A stretch of 64,000 bases of DNA from an uncultured Oscillospiraceae bacterium (GTDB taxonomy: Bacteria > Bacillota > Clostridia > Oscillospirales > Acutalibacteraceae), in contig CABUFC010000001.1 in the NCBI GenBank assembly GCA_902490735.1, positions 124,001 to 188,000 of the forward strand, read 5' to 3'. The number at the start of each line of letters is the position of its first letter. Positions within the stretch are counted from its first letter, which is position 1. The notes beneath the pieces are model-generated. The model saw only the letters and a list, made by a program, of their open reading frames with translations, had not been told where the DNA came from and did no database searches. The position numbers were made by a program, and so were the translations under genes. Below are positions 26,603-35,874 of the stretch, piece by piece.

Positions 26603-27613
26603 TTACATTTCAGCGAAATATTTAATGGTTCTTACCATTTGGCTTGTGTAGCTGTTTTCATTGTCATACCACGAAACAACCTGAACTTGATAAAGATCAT
26701 CGCCGATTTTGGAGACCATTGTTTGAGTTGCATCAAACAGGGAACCATAGGTGATTCCGATGATATCGCTAGATACTAACGGTTCTTCGGTGTATCCGAA
26801 AGAAGCAGAAGAAGCAGCTTTCATTGCAGCATTAATGCCGTCAACTGTAACATCTTTGCCCTTTACAACAGCAACAAGGATTGTTGTAGAACCTGTAGGT
26901 ACCGGAACACGTTGTGCAGAACCGATAAGTTTTCCGTTAAGCTCGGGGATAACAAGTCCGATTGCTTTTGCAGCGCCTGTAGAGTTAGGTACAATATTAA
27001 CGGCAGCAGCACGAGCTCTGCGAAGATCGCCTTTTCTGTGAGGACCGTCTAAAACCATTTGGTCACCGGTATATGCGTGAATCGTTGACATAATACCGCT
27101 TTGGATTTCTGCATAATCATTTAATGCTTTTGCCATAGGTGCTAAGCAGTTTGTGGTGCAGGAAGCGGCGGAAATGATATTGTCTTCTTTAGTAAGGGTT
27201 GACTCGTTAACACTGTAAACGATTGTGGGCAAATCATTGCCTGCAGGAGCTGAAATAACAACCTTTTTAGCGCCTGCATCGATATGTGCCTGAGCCTTAG
27301 CTTTTGAAGTATAAAAACCTGTGCACTCCAAAACAACGTCAACGCCGATCTTGCCCCAAGGAAGATCTTTTGCGTCTTTTTCTGCGTAGATGGTGATTTC
27401 TTTGCCGTCTACTACAATGGAGTTTTCTTTTGCAACTACAGTATCAGCCTTAGCGTATCTGCCTTGAGCAGAATCGTATTTAAGAAGATGTGCTAACATC
27501 TTAGCGTCGGTAAGATCGTTTATAGCAACGACTTCATATCCTTCCGCACCAAACATCTGTCTGAACGCGAGGCGTCCAATACGGCCAAAACCATTAATAG
27601 CAACTTTAACCAT
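26603..27613 (-). CDS. gapA: Glyceraldehyde-3-phosphate dehydrogenase
   Basis: 336 residues, full length. NAD-binding GFGRIGR at residues 8-14 and the catalytic site SAASCTTNCLAP (C152). It oxidises glyceraldehyde-3-phosphate to 1,3-bisphosphoglycerate in glycolysis. AGGAGGAATATAAA is a very strong ribosome site. Monocistronic, with its own promoter; it ends against the palindromic element, seven bases from the right terminal repeat. Confidence 0.98.
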   Translation of the reverse strand: MVKVAINGFGRIGRLAFRQMFGAEGYEVVAINDLTDAKMLAHLLKYDSAQGRYAKADTVVAKENSIVVDGKEITIYAEKDAKDLPWGKIGVDVVLECTGFYTSKAKAQAHIDAGAKKVVISAPAGNDLPTIVYSVNESTLTKEDNIISAASCTTNCLAPMAKALNDYAEIQSGIMSTIHAYTGDQMVLDGPHRKGDLRRARAAAVNIVPNSTGAAKAIGLVIPELNGKLIGSAQRVPVPTGSTTILVAVVKGKDVTVDGINAAMKAASSASFGYTEEPLVSSDIIGITYGSLFDATQTMVSKIGDDLYQVQVVSWYDNENSYTSQMVRTIKYFAEM

Positions 27614-27654
27614 TTTATATTCCTCCTAAAATAATTTCATATTGGCTACTATAT

Positions 27655-27683
27655 ATTTTAACCCCAAACCGTTTATTTTTCAA
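27655..27683 (-). promoter_or_regulatory. Promoter of gapA
   Basis: On the minus strand TTGAAA (27678-27683), 17 bp, TAAAAT (27655-27660), about 42 bases before the start. Confidence 0.65.
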
Positions 27684-27772
27684 GAACTTTGTTTATTTTT
27701 TAACTAATATTTTTCGTATTTTTTGAAAATTTGTTTTTTTGGGTAAAATAAAACATGTAGAAGGTGACTTTT

Positions 27773-28333
27773 ATGTGTAAATTGCCAAATGAAAATAATA
27801 AATTGCGCGAAACTATATTTAATAATTACTTAAAAAACGGTTTAAGTGATGAAGATAAAAAAATATATAAAAACTTAAAAGAAGAGCGAATTCAAAAGTA
27901 TTACGATGATTTATTAGAAGAATTCGGTTTATCAGATTTAATTGCTATAGTTTTTGCATCACGAAAAAAACTGCAAAAACATATTAAGCTTTATGTTTAC
28001 GGCAACCGGCACGCTGTATATTTAATTAATAAAGAAGCATTAGTTTTGACTTTATGTGATAATTTGAGTAGTGCTTCAAAAAACGCAAATAAAGAGCTTT
28101 CGGTTACTGCAAAATTTAAAAAAGATAAGATAAATTTAAGTATTGATTATATTGGGCAACCGATAGTGCCTGCTTGTTATTTAAAAAACTGTACCTTTTT
28201 AATCACGGCTTATAACGAAAAGCAAAGGATTAAGTTTAATATTAATGCTGTAAAAACATCGCAAACCGCAACAAAAACAGACATTGATAAATACTTAAAG
28301 GATAAATTTTCGGATATTAATATTCTAAATTAA
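27773..28333 (+). CDS. Hypothetical protein, possibly a degenerate histidine-kinase-type ATPase domain
   Basis: 186 residues from the ATG at 27773 (GAAGGTG six bases upstream). There is no signal peptide or membrane span. NKEALVLTLCDNLSSASKNA resembles the N-box helix of HATPase domains, and KDKINLSIDYIGQPI resembles the strand leading to their DxGxG motif, but the aspartate-glycine core is absent. This likeness is weak and may be chance. The 3' end overlaps the converging flavoprotein gene by 17 bases. Function unknown. Confidence 0.7.
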   Translation: MCKLPNENNKLRETIFNNYLKNGLSDEDKKIYKNLKEERIQKYYDDLLEEFGLSDLIAIVFASRKKLQKHIKLYVYGNRHAVYLINKEALVLTLCDNLSSASKNANKELSVTAKFKKDKINLSIDYIGQPIVPACYLKNCTFLITAYNEKQRIKFNINAVKTSQTATKTDIDKYLKDKFSDINILN

Positions 28334-29876
28334 TGCGATCGATGATTTTTTCGGCAACACGTATGCCGTCAACTGCGCTTGACATTATTCCTCCGGCGTA
28401 GCCTGCGCCTTCGCCTATAGGATAAACGCCTTTAAAAATTGTTTCCATATTATCGTCGCGCACTATTCTTATAGGACACGAGCTTCTGGTTTCCGGAGCA
28501 GTAAGTATCGCGTCTTTATAATCTAACCCGCGAATTTTTTTGCCTAAAAGGGGAATAGCCTCTTTTAAAGAATCAACTACAAATTTTGGGAATATAGAAG
28601 TAAAGTTTTTGTGTATTGGGGAGGGAAAAATGGTCGGGAGAACCGAACCGTTGGCGGAATTAAGTTTGCCGTTTAAAAACTCCGATACAGTCATGTAAGG
28701 CGCTTTGTATGAGCCCGACAGTAAAAAAGCACTCTTTTCAATTTGTCGTTGAAAATCTATAGCTGTAAGAGGATTATTATCAGCTAAATCAGAAGGATAT
28801 ACACTTACAAGTAAGGCGGAATTCGCGTTTATACCATTTCGAGATTGATAGCTCATTCCGTTAGTAAGAATTGTGTTTTCTTCGCTTGCGGCATTTATAA
28901 CATATCCGCCCGGGCACATGCAAAATGTATATACACCGCGACCGTCCTTTAAATGAACAGCAGCCTTATAGCTTGCAGCAGGTAAAATGCCGGAACTTCC
29001 GTATAGAGAGATATCCATATCCTTTTGTAAATGCTCGATTCTTACTCCCACAGAAAATGGTTTTTGAATAAGGTTAAAGCCTTTGTTAATTAGCATTTCA
29101 AAGGTGTCTCGTGCGCCGTTACCAAGGGCAAGTATTACATAATCGGCAATTATTTCTTTTCCGCTATTAAACTTAAGGATTTTTTCGCCACATCTATTAT
29201 ATTTGATATCAATCAGCTTAGAATTAAAAACTATTTCGCCGCCAAAAGCTTCGATTTCTTTGCGAAGATTTGTAACAACCGTTTCTAAAACGTCGGTTCC
29301 GATATGTGGCTTTGCATCGTATAAAATATTATCACCGGCGCCAAATCTGTTGAATTCCTTTAATACATATTTTGTTCGAATATCATTAATACCCGTGTTT
29401 AGTTTTCCGTCAGAAAATGTGCCGGCACCGCCTTCACCGAACTGAACATTTGAAAAAGCATTTAATTTGCCTTTTGTAAAAAACAAATTAACGTCTTTCT
29501 TTCTTTCTTCGATTTTTTTGCCCATTTCATAAACTATTGGCTTTAACCCCGCGCGCGCTAAAGTTAATGCGGCAAACATGCCGGCCGGGCCAAAGCCGAT
29601 AACCACCGGCCGAGTATTAATGTTTTTTGCAGTTTTAATAATATATTTTTCTTCAAAATATTCTGAAACATTTTTAAAATTTTTCAACTTTTCGTTTTTT
29701 TGCAAATCAAATGTAAAAGAACAGCAATACAAGGGATCGTTTCGGCGCCTTGCATCTATGGATTTTTTATGTAATTTTACATTTTTTATTTTGCAACCTA
29801 AAAACTCCGATAAAAATGTATCGGAGTCTAAAAAATCAAAATCAGGTTTTAAATAAACGTCTTTTATAATGTACAT
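28317..29876 (-). CDS. FAD-dependent dehydrogenase-like flavoprotein (COG2509 type)
   Basis: 519 residues from the ATG at 29876, seven bases after AAAGGA; the longer frame starts inside the preceding gene. An N-terminal ferredoxin-like region (about 1-80) is followed by the dinucleotide fold PVVIGFGPAGMFAALTLARAG, then FSNVQFGEGGAGTFSDGKLNTGI and a C-terminal GEGAGYAGGIMSSAVDG motif binding FAD. Members are near-universal in Clostridia and their substrate is unknown. It is the last gene of the six-gene minus-strand run. Confidence 0.88.
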   Translation of the reverse strand: MYIIKDVYLKPDFDFLDSDTFLSEFLGCKIKNVKLHKKSIDARRRNDPLYCCSFTFDLQKNEKLKNFKNVSEYFEEKYIIKTAKNINTRPVVIGFGPAGMFAALTLARAGLKPIVYEMGKKIEERKKDVNLFFTKGKLNAFSNVQFGEGGAGTFSDGKLNTGINDIRTKYVLKEFNRFGAGDNILYDAKPHIGTDVLETVVTNLRKEIEAFGGEIVFNSKLIDIKYNRCGEKILKFNSGKEIIADYVILALGNGARDTFEMLINKGFNLIQKPFSVGVRIEHLQKDMDISLYGSSGILPAASYKAAVHLKDGRGVYTFCMCPGGYVINAASEENTILTNGMSYQSRNGINANSALLVSVYPSDLADNNPLTAIDFQRQIEKSAFLLSGSYKAPYMTVSEFLNGKLNSANGSVLPTIFPSPIHKNFTSIFPKFVVDSLKEAIPLLGKKIRGLDYKDAILTAPETRSSCPIRIVRDDNMETIFKGVYPIGEGAGYAGGIMSSAVDGIRVAEKIIDRINLEY

Positions 29877-31045
29877 ATTTTTTCCTTTAAGAATTCTTCG
29901 GCAGATTTTGCAGCGACAAATCCGCTTGAAAAAGCCCACTGAAGATTATATCCGCCGCAGTCTCCATCTACATCTAATGCTTCGCCGCATGCAAAAAGGC
30001 CATTTGACTTTTTAGAACTTAAATTTAAATTAAACTCGTCTGTGTTAAGCCCGCCGCTTGTTGCCTGCGCATTAGTAAATCCTGTATTTCCCGTTACTTT
30101 AAATGAAAAGTTTTTTATGGCTTTTGCCAAAGTTTCAGCGGTTTTATTATTGCAAGATTTATAAATTACTTGTCCAACGCGTTTGTTCAACATTCCTGTA
30201 AAAAATTCCTCTTTATTTCGGTTTAATAAAAAGCGAGAATCAATTAGTTTTATTAGAGATTTTTCGTTGTATTCAGGCATTAAATCTAATGTTATGTTCT
30301 TTCCGATTTCACAAAACCTAGATAGCTGCAAAATAGGGGGCCCGGATAATCCGTAATCGCAAAAAAGCACTTCGCCGTACTCGCTCTTATTACCGACCGT
30401 TACCTTTGCATTGATTTTTATGCCTTTTAACGACCTTGTAATACTATTTGCTGTTTTAATTTGAACTATAACAGGCGCTAGTTTTGTTACTGAATGAAAG
30501 TTTTTTAACATTTCATATGACGCTTTATTTGTGTTTAATGATTTATCGCCGGCAATACCTCCAAATGCAGCAATTACAACGTTTGCACTAAAAGTGCCGG
30601 ATGTCGAACAAACCGAATAATCGCCGTTGTATTTTATTGATTTTACTTCTGTTTCGGTAAAAATATCAACATCTAAATTTTCGCATTCAAAACGAAGAGC
30701 ATCAACAACGGATGATGCTTGCAAAGAATACGGATAGCATCTGCCGTCTTCGTTTTCTTTTATAAGCACGCCGATACTGTTAAAAAACTCGACTGTGTTT
30801 TTATATGAAAACCTATTTAAAACATTCGAAATTATATTTTGATCTCCGTAATAATGCGATAAATCAATATTGCTGTTTGTAATGTTACAGCGGCCGTTGC
30901 CTGTTATTGCTAACTTTTTGCCGAGCCTTTTATTTTTTTCGAAAATAGCTACAGAAAACTCAGGGCAATCACGTTTAATAGTGATTGCCGCAAGCATTCC
31001 TGCGGCACCGCCGCCGATTATTGCAACATTATATTTATTATTCAT
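29864..31045 (-). CDS. HI0933/YhiN-family flavoprotein
   Basis: 393 residues. IIGGGAAGMLAAI is the FAD-binding fold; GNGRCNITNS and GGYNLQWAFSSGFVAAKSA are family signatures. BaiN, a bile-acid reductase candidate, belongs to this family, but the role of most members is unknown. It overlaps the next gene by 13 bases and the cation-efflux gene by 8, so translation is coupled on both sides. Confidence 0.9.
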   Translation of the reverse strand: MNNKYNVAIIGGGAAGMLAAITIKRDCPEFSVAIFEKNKRLGKKLAITGNGRCNITNSNIDLSHYYGDQNIISNVLNRFSYKNTVEFFNSIGVLIKENEDGRCYPYSLQASSVVDALRFECENLDVDIFTETEVKSIKYNGDYSVCSTSGTFSANVVIAAFGGIAGDKSLNTNKASYEMLKNFHSVTKLAPVIVQIKTANSITRSLKGIKINAKVTVGNKSEYGEVLFCDYGLSGPPILQLSRFCEIGKNITLDLMPEYNEKSLIKLIDSRFLLNRNKEEFFTGMLNKRVGQVIYKSCNNKTAETLAKAIKNFSFKVTGNTGFTNAQATSGGLNTDEFNLNLSSKKSNGLFACGEALDVDGDCGGYNLQWAFSSGFVAAKSAEEFLKEKICTL

Positions 31046-32210
31046 TATTTGAATTCCTGTCTATTGTAATTATGGGGTTAAACCTTTTGTCTAATCGCGC
31101 TAAAAGCACATAAACGGTATCTTTAATTTCGCCATCAGTCATTTCAACGCCGTCCGGAACAGCAAGGTCAAAAATTAAATTAATCATATTTTCTTTATTA
31201 ACAACTCTAAAATCATGAATTGAAAAACCGCTGTTAAACGCTTTAAGTGTAGAAGTTACTAAATCTTGCGTTTTTATAACCTCAATATCATCTGTAACTA
31301 TCGGGTCATAATGAATAATGATATGAGCGTTTAATTTGTCGGATAATTTTTTTTCGCATTCGTCAATTTCTTCATGGCATTTTAAAATATCAATATTTTG
31401 GGGAACTTCAACATGCAGAGAAGCAAATGTTCTGCCTGGCCCGTAATTGTGAACGATTAGATCGTGCATGCCGCGAAAATCAGGATAAGATAGAACTGTT
31501 TTTTTAATTTCGTCTATCGTTTTTTTGTCCGGCGGCGTTCCTAAAAGAGGGTCTAAAGTTTCCTTAATGTTTTTAATGCCGGAAAAAATAATAAAACAAG
31601 ATAAAACCAGGCAAATATATCCGTCAATATTTATTCTAAATAATAAAAACACAATAACGGCTGCTAAAACACTTGCTGTAATAACTGTATCCGACAAACT
31701 GTCATATGCCGTTGCAATTAATGCTTTAGAATCAATTGTTTTTCCGATCTTTTTATCGAACAAAAACATCCAACATTTAATTAATATCGAAACTACCAAA
31801 ACAATTATTGTAGATATCGAAAAATTGATAGCAGTTGGTGTGATTATTTTTCCTATAGAACTTTTAAACAGCTCAAATCCAACTAAAATTATTATAACAC
31901 CGACAACCAAAGCCGACATATATTCTATCCGGCCGTGGCCAAAGGGATGCTCCTTGTCGGCCGGTTTTAGTGAAAGACGAAATCCAAGATATGAAATAAT
32001 ACTGGAAGCAGTGTCGGTTAGATTGTTTACCGCGTCCGCAATAATTGATACGCTGTTTGTAAAAATACCTGCAATTAATTTAACGATAAATAAAAAAACA
32101 TTACAAAAAAGTCCTACAATTGTTCCAAGCTTGATATATTTGCCGCGAACAGTACTGTTTGCAGTGTCATTATTATTTTTTATAAAAAGTTTAATTAAAA
32201 GCTTAGTCAT
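31038..32210 (-). CDS. Cation diffusion facilitator (metal efflux) protein
   Basis: 390 residues. Six membrane helices (about 30-220) and a C-terminal cytoplasmic domain. DAVNNLTDTASS carries the metal-site residues in helix II, HPFGHGR is the linker signature, and ATAYDSLSDTVIT contains the helix V site. CDF proteins export Zn, Fe, Co or Mn by proton exchange; the N/D pattern alone does not settle the metal. Six bases separate it from the Ddl-like gene. Confidence 0.93.
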   Translation of the reverse strand: MTKLLIKLFIKNNNDTANSTVRGKYIKLGTIVGLFCNVFLFIVKLIAGIFTNSVSIIADAVNNLTDTASSIISYLGFRLSLKPADKEHPFGHGRIEYMSALVVGVIIILVGFELFKSSIGKIITPTAINFSISTIIVLVVSILIKCWMFLFDKKIGKTIDSKALIATAYDSLSDTVITASVLAAVIVFLLFRINIDGYICLVLSCFIIFSGIKNIKETLDPLLGTPPDKKTIDEIKKTVLSYPDFRGMHDLIVHNYGPGRTFASLHVEVPQNIDILKCHEEIDECEKKLSDKLNAHIIIHYDPIVTDDIEVIKTQDLVTSTLKAFNSGFSIHDFRVVNKENMINLIFDLAVPDGVEMTDGEIKDTVYVLLARLDKRFNPIITIDRNSNNE

Positions 32211-32216
32211 ATGTTT

Positions 32217-33395
32217 TTACTTTTTGATTGAATTAAAATTACCGTTTAAAATTCCGGTATTAATTGAAAAGGTAAAATTCTCTTTTTCTCTTTTGCGTTT
32301 AAACGCAAGATTAATCAGTCTTGTGAGAAGCTCTTTGTATTTTATGCCTTTTGCTTCCCATAAATAAAAGGCTAAAGAACCGGGTATTGTATTAATTTCG
32401 TTTACAAAAATTTCGTTGTTTTCAGCATCCATTAAAAAGTCGATTCTTGCAACACCGTGTCCGTTTATTGCTTTAAAAGTTTCAACTGTAAGCCTTTCGA
32501 TTTCTTTTTGAGTATATGCGTCAAGGTCGGCTGGTAACTTTCGGCTTAACGATGTCATTCCTTTGCTGCCGGACTTTCCGTTTTTATCCCCGGACAAATA
32601 TTTATCTTTGTAAGATAAAATTTTATCGTGCATTATAGGTTCTTCAGCGCATGATGCTTCAAACTCGTCAAGATATCCAACGCACGAGCAATTTATTTCT
32701 CTTAAATTGTTAATTGCACGTTCTGCAAGTATTTTATTGGTAAATTCAGCAGCATATGAAATAGCGTCTATTAGTTCATTTTTGTTTTCAACCTTCGAAA
32801 TACCAACGCTAGACCCAAGATTTGCTGGCTTTATAATAAGGGGATATCCAATTTGACTTTCCAGCTTTTGTACTGTTAAATCCATATTTTCCGAAAACTC
32901 TCTTGAGGAAAATACAACGCAGTCTAATACAGGAATATTGGCGGCTTTTAACACGGATTTAAATACCGCTTTATCCATGCCTACTGCCGAAGCTAACACG
33001 TCGCAACCTACATACGGAAGGCCTACAACTTCAAATAGTCCCTGAAGGCTGCCATCTTCGCAGTTTGTGCCGTGCACAACCGGTAGCGCAACATCTATGG
33101 CAATAGGTTTATTTTTCTTTAAAAAACTGCTGTTTTCCGGCTTTAATACACAGCGACCGTTCTCGTTTGTAATAAATACAGGGCAGGAATTTTTAATAAC
33201 ATTGCCAATATTTTTAAAGTTTTCAATATTATCTAACAGTTTGCCGATATACATTTTTTTATCTTTGGCAATATACACTGGTGTTACCGTATAACGCTCT
33301 TTATCAATGTTTTGAATTGCCTGTATTCCGGAAATAATAGAGACTTCGTGCTCAACCGAATTGCCTCCAAAAAATACTGCGATATTGGTTTTCAT
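32217..33395 (-). CDS. D-alanine-D-alanine ligase-like enzyme
   Basis: 392 residues from the ATG at 33395 (AAGGA eight bases upstream). ATP-grasp ligase with FGGNSVEHEVSIISG at the N-terminus, KPANLGSSVGISKV in the centre and NEINTIPGS near the end. The omega-loop region reads SYKDKYLSG with a Gly/Lys/Ser-rich insertion, not the YDYxxKY of standard Ddl. The C-terminus has TIPGSLAFYLW where TIPGFT is usual. It should join D-Ala to D-Ala or another D-residue for peptidoglycan; the variant loop leaves the second substrate open. Linked to a MurF-like gene. Confidence 0.87.
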   Translation of the reverse strand: MKTNIAVFFGGNSVEHEVSIISGIQAIQNIDKERYTVTPVYIAKDKKMYIGKLLDNIENFKNIGNVIKNSCPVFITNENGRCVLKPENSSFLKKNKPIAIDVALPVVHGTNCEDGSLQGLFEVVGLPYVGCDVLASAVGMDKAVFKSVLKAANIPVLDCVVFSSREFSENMDLTVQKLESQIGYPLIIKPANLGSSVGISKVENKNELIDAISYAAEFTNKILAERAINNLREINCSCVGYLDEFEASCAEEPIMHDKILSYKDKYLSGDKNGKSGSKGMTSLSRKLPADLDAYTQKEIERLTVETFKAINGHGVARIDFLMDAENNEIFVNEINTIPGSLAFYLWEAKGIKYKELLTRLINLAFKRKREKENFTFSINTGILNGNFNSIKK

Positions 33396-33415
33396 CAAAT
33401 CAGTCCTTACGTGTT

Positions 33416-34984
33416 TTATCCGGCGTAATTATCCGGTAAATCATTTTCAAATAAAACTATTGTATTATTGTCGCATAGTTTATTTAATAATTCTAATGCA
33501 TTGCTGAATTGTTTTACTACAAACATTTTATCTTTATCAAAGCCTATCTCGGATGCTGCCGCAAACATCGGTTTACTGCGTTGTTCTCCGACCAAAATTA
33601 AATAATCTGCAACATTGGCGCAAGCAGTGCCGAAATTATAATTGTATTCATATTCACGACTACCAAGTTCAACCATGCCGGGAGTTACTATAATTTTCTT
33701 TTTGTTTTTAAATTCGGCAAGTATTTTTACAGCCGCTAAAGATCCTTCGGGGTTTGAATTGTAACTGTCATCAAGTAAAATAGAGCCGTTAATAAATGAC
33801 TTTTTTTGAAGACGGTGTTCGTATGGTGAAAGATTGGATACTGCATACCTGATTTTGTTTTCATCTACATTCAATTCAAGCGCTATTGCAATTGCACCAA
33901 CAATATTTACTACGTTATGAAGTCCCAAAAGTTTAGTTGTTATGTGGAATTCGCGGCCAAAATGTGAAACATCAAATTCAGTACCGTGTTCGGTGATTTT
34001 TATGTTTTTTGCATATGTTTCGTAGTCATCGCATAAACCGTAAGAATGCGTTACATATTCGCCGGCTTTTTCTTTTGCAGCTGCACTTTCAAAGTTAACG
34101 TAAACATTTTTACATTCGTCAGCAAGCTCGAATTTTGTCTTTTTTATGTTTTCGATAGACTTAAAGCTTTCGAGGTGCTGTGGTCCTACAGCGGTAATTA
34201 TTCCGATATTTGGTTTAACAATATCGCATATCTCTTTTATATCATACGGTTTTTTTGCACCCATTTCAGCAATAAAAACTTCGGTTTCCGGAGCAAAATG
34301 TTCGCGAATGGTTCTAATAATACCGAGTGGTGTATTATAGCTTTCCGGAGTTGCAACCACGTTATATTTTTCACTTAAAATTCTTTTTAAAATAAATTTT
34401 ACCGAGGTTTTTCCGTAACTGCCGGTAATGCCGATTTTAATTAAATTGTCATAACCGGCTAATATGCGTTTTGCATCTTTTAAATAGCCGTTACTTATTG
34501 CTTTTTCTATAAAAGACATTAAAAATGCTCCGGCAAACAGCTTTGCAGCAGGAATGTGTGACAGTAAAATATATATTGCACAAACAGTTGTAAAAATGAT
34601 TGAAAACTTATTTACTAATGCTATAACTAAAAACAATATTGCATAAAAAGTCGATAACGCGCAAATTAACCGTATAATTCTGTGAGTAAAAACAAGTTTT
34701 TTAATGGATTTTTTTTGCGTAGATAATGCCGCTGTTATTCTTATTGCCAATTCAAACAGTGACAAAATAAAAAGTGGAACATATAGTTTAAAAACAATAA
34801 AGCAAATTTCAATTAAGGCAATAGTTAAAGAAAAATAAAACCGCGCCTTTATATTTTCTTTTGCCCAAGAAAAATATCTGTTTAAAAAGTATGAATTTTG
34901 TTGGAACATTTGTATATGCCGTAAAGAAGCAAATACTCCGGAAACAGCAATAAAAAGCAATGAAAGAATTAAAAAAACGTTCAA
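33416..34984 (-). CDS. Membrane-anchored MurF-like Mur ligase
   Basis: 522 residues, TTG start. About 180 N-terminal residues form several hydrophobic helices (for example LILSLLFIAVSGVFASL, SLTIALIEICFIVFKLYVPLFIL, FYAILFLVIALV), replacing the usual MurF substrate domain. The central ATPase starts at GITGSYGKTSVK; MGAKKPYDIKEICDIVKP, NSNPEGSLAAVKIL and TPGMVELGS are MurF-type motifs. It would add a D-Ala-D-Ala-type dipeptide to the cell-wall precursor at the membrane. A four-base overlap couples it to the hydrolase gene, and the Ddl-like gene follows. Confidence 0.85.
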   Translation of the reverse strand: MNVFLILSLLFIAVSGVFASLRHIQMFQQNSYFLNRYFSWAKENIKARFYFSLTIALIEICFIVFKLYVPLFILSLFELAIRITAALSTQKKSIKKLVFTHRIIRLICALSTFYAILFLVIALVNKFSIIFTTVCAIYILLSHIPAAKLFAGAFLMSFIEKAISNGYLKDAKRILAGYDNLIKIGITGSYGKTSVKFILKRILSEKYNVVATPESYNTPLGIIRTIREHFAPETEVFIAEMGAKKPYDIKEICDIVKPNIGIITAVGPQHLESFKSIENIKKTKFELADECKNVYVNFESAAAKEKAGEYVTHSYGLCDDYETYAKNIKITEHGTEFDVSHFGREFHITTKLLGLHNVVNIVGAIAIALELNVDENKIRYAVSNLSPYEHRLQKKSFINGSILLDDSYNSNPEGSLAAVKILAEFKNKKKIIVTPGMVELGSREYEYNYNFGTACANVADYLILVGEQRSKPMFAAASEIGFDKDKMFVVKQFSNALELLNKLCDNNTIVLFENDLPDNYAG

Positions 34985-35748
34985 TTTTTCACCTCAAGAA
35001 AACTTTTTAGTATTGCATTTACATCGTACGGTTTTTCAATTAATGCAAAATGACCGCATCCTTTTAATACGCATAGCCCCGAATCTTTAATGCCGTGTTC
35101 TAATATTTTTGCGCAAGCAAGCGGCGTGGCATCATCTTTATCACCCCATATCAATAAAACAGGGCAATTTATATTATGAAGCTCGTGTCGTACATCAACA
35201 TTTACGACATTAACCAAAGTCTTTCTCATGACTTCGGGTGCGCTCTTGTAATCGGCCGAACCAAAATAACTGCGTGCTGAGTTTAACAGTTTTTCACTGT
35301 GATTGCGTAAAACAGGCAAAGTTAAAAATGCTTTTACGGTTTTAAACGAGTATATTTTAATGTTTGTTTTAAAGCTTTTTTTAGGTTTTATACCGGCGCT
35401 GTCAAACAATACAACCTTTTTTGCGCTTAATAGTTTTTTTGTAAGCAAGCTTAAAATAACACGGCCACCATGGGAATGCCCCATAAGTATTGGATTTTCG
35501 ATATGATTATTTTTAATAAATTGTAAAACTATATTTTCGTAATCTGTAATTGTTAAAGGGGATGAAGGCAGTTCACTTTCACCGCAACCGGGAAAATCAA
35601 TGGCATATACTTTGTAGCTTTCTTTTAAAGCTTCGGTTATTGATTTCCAAACAGCAATAGAACTACCCCAGCCGTGCAAAAGAACAACGGGATTGCCCTC
35701 GCCTGTAACAGAGTAATTAATATTTAAGCCACAAATTTCTTGAACCAA
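34981..35748 (-). CDS. Alpha/beta hydrolase
   Basis: 255 residues from a TTG at 35748, six bases after GAGGTG; a GTG at 35757 lies within that ribosome site. The oxyanion loop HGWGSS, nucleophile elbow GHSHGG, a late IWGDKDDATPL (acid) and GCGHFALIEKP (histidine) complete a normal catalytic triad. No signal peptide. It is the first gene of the run with MurF- and Ddl-like ligases, so a link to the wall pathway is plausible but unproven. Confidence 0.9.
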   Translation of the reverse strand: MVQEICGLNINYSVTGEGNPVVLLHGWGSSIAVWKSITEALKESYKVYAIDFPGCGESELPSSPLTITDYENIVLQFIKNNHIENPILMGHSHGGRVILSLLTKKLLSAKKVVLFDSAGIKPKKSFKTNIKIYSFKTVKAFLTLPVLRNHSEKLLNSARSYFGSADYKSAPEVMRKTLVNVVNVDVRHELHNINCPVLLIWGDKDDATPLACAKILEHGIKDSGLCVLKGCGHFALIEKPYDVNAILKSFLEVKN

Positions 35749-35823
35749 AAAAAGCACCTCATATAAGTATTCATTTTATTATATCAAATACTAATAAAAA
35801 AAGAAAGTATTTTATTTAATTGC

Positions 35824-35851
35824 TTGACTTATAATTTCAAAAATATATAAT
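35824..35851 (+). promoter_or_regulatory. Promoter of the PHP-domain gene
   Basis: TTGACT (35824-35829), 16 bp, TATAAT (35846-35851), 23 bases before the start codon. Confidence 0.7.
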
Positions 35852-35874
35852 TAAATAAAAAAACAGGTGGATTT

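Noticed and set aside
31525..32367. 280-codon open frame antisense to the cation efflux and Ddl-like genes
   Set aside because: It is a mirror of two well-supported genes, with no ribosome site and an Ile/Lys/Asn-rich composition expected from the reverse strand.
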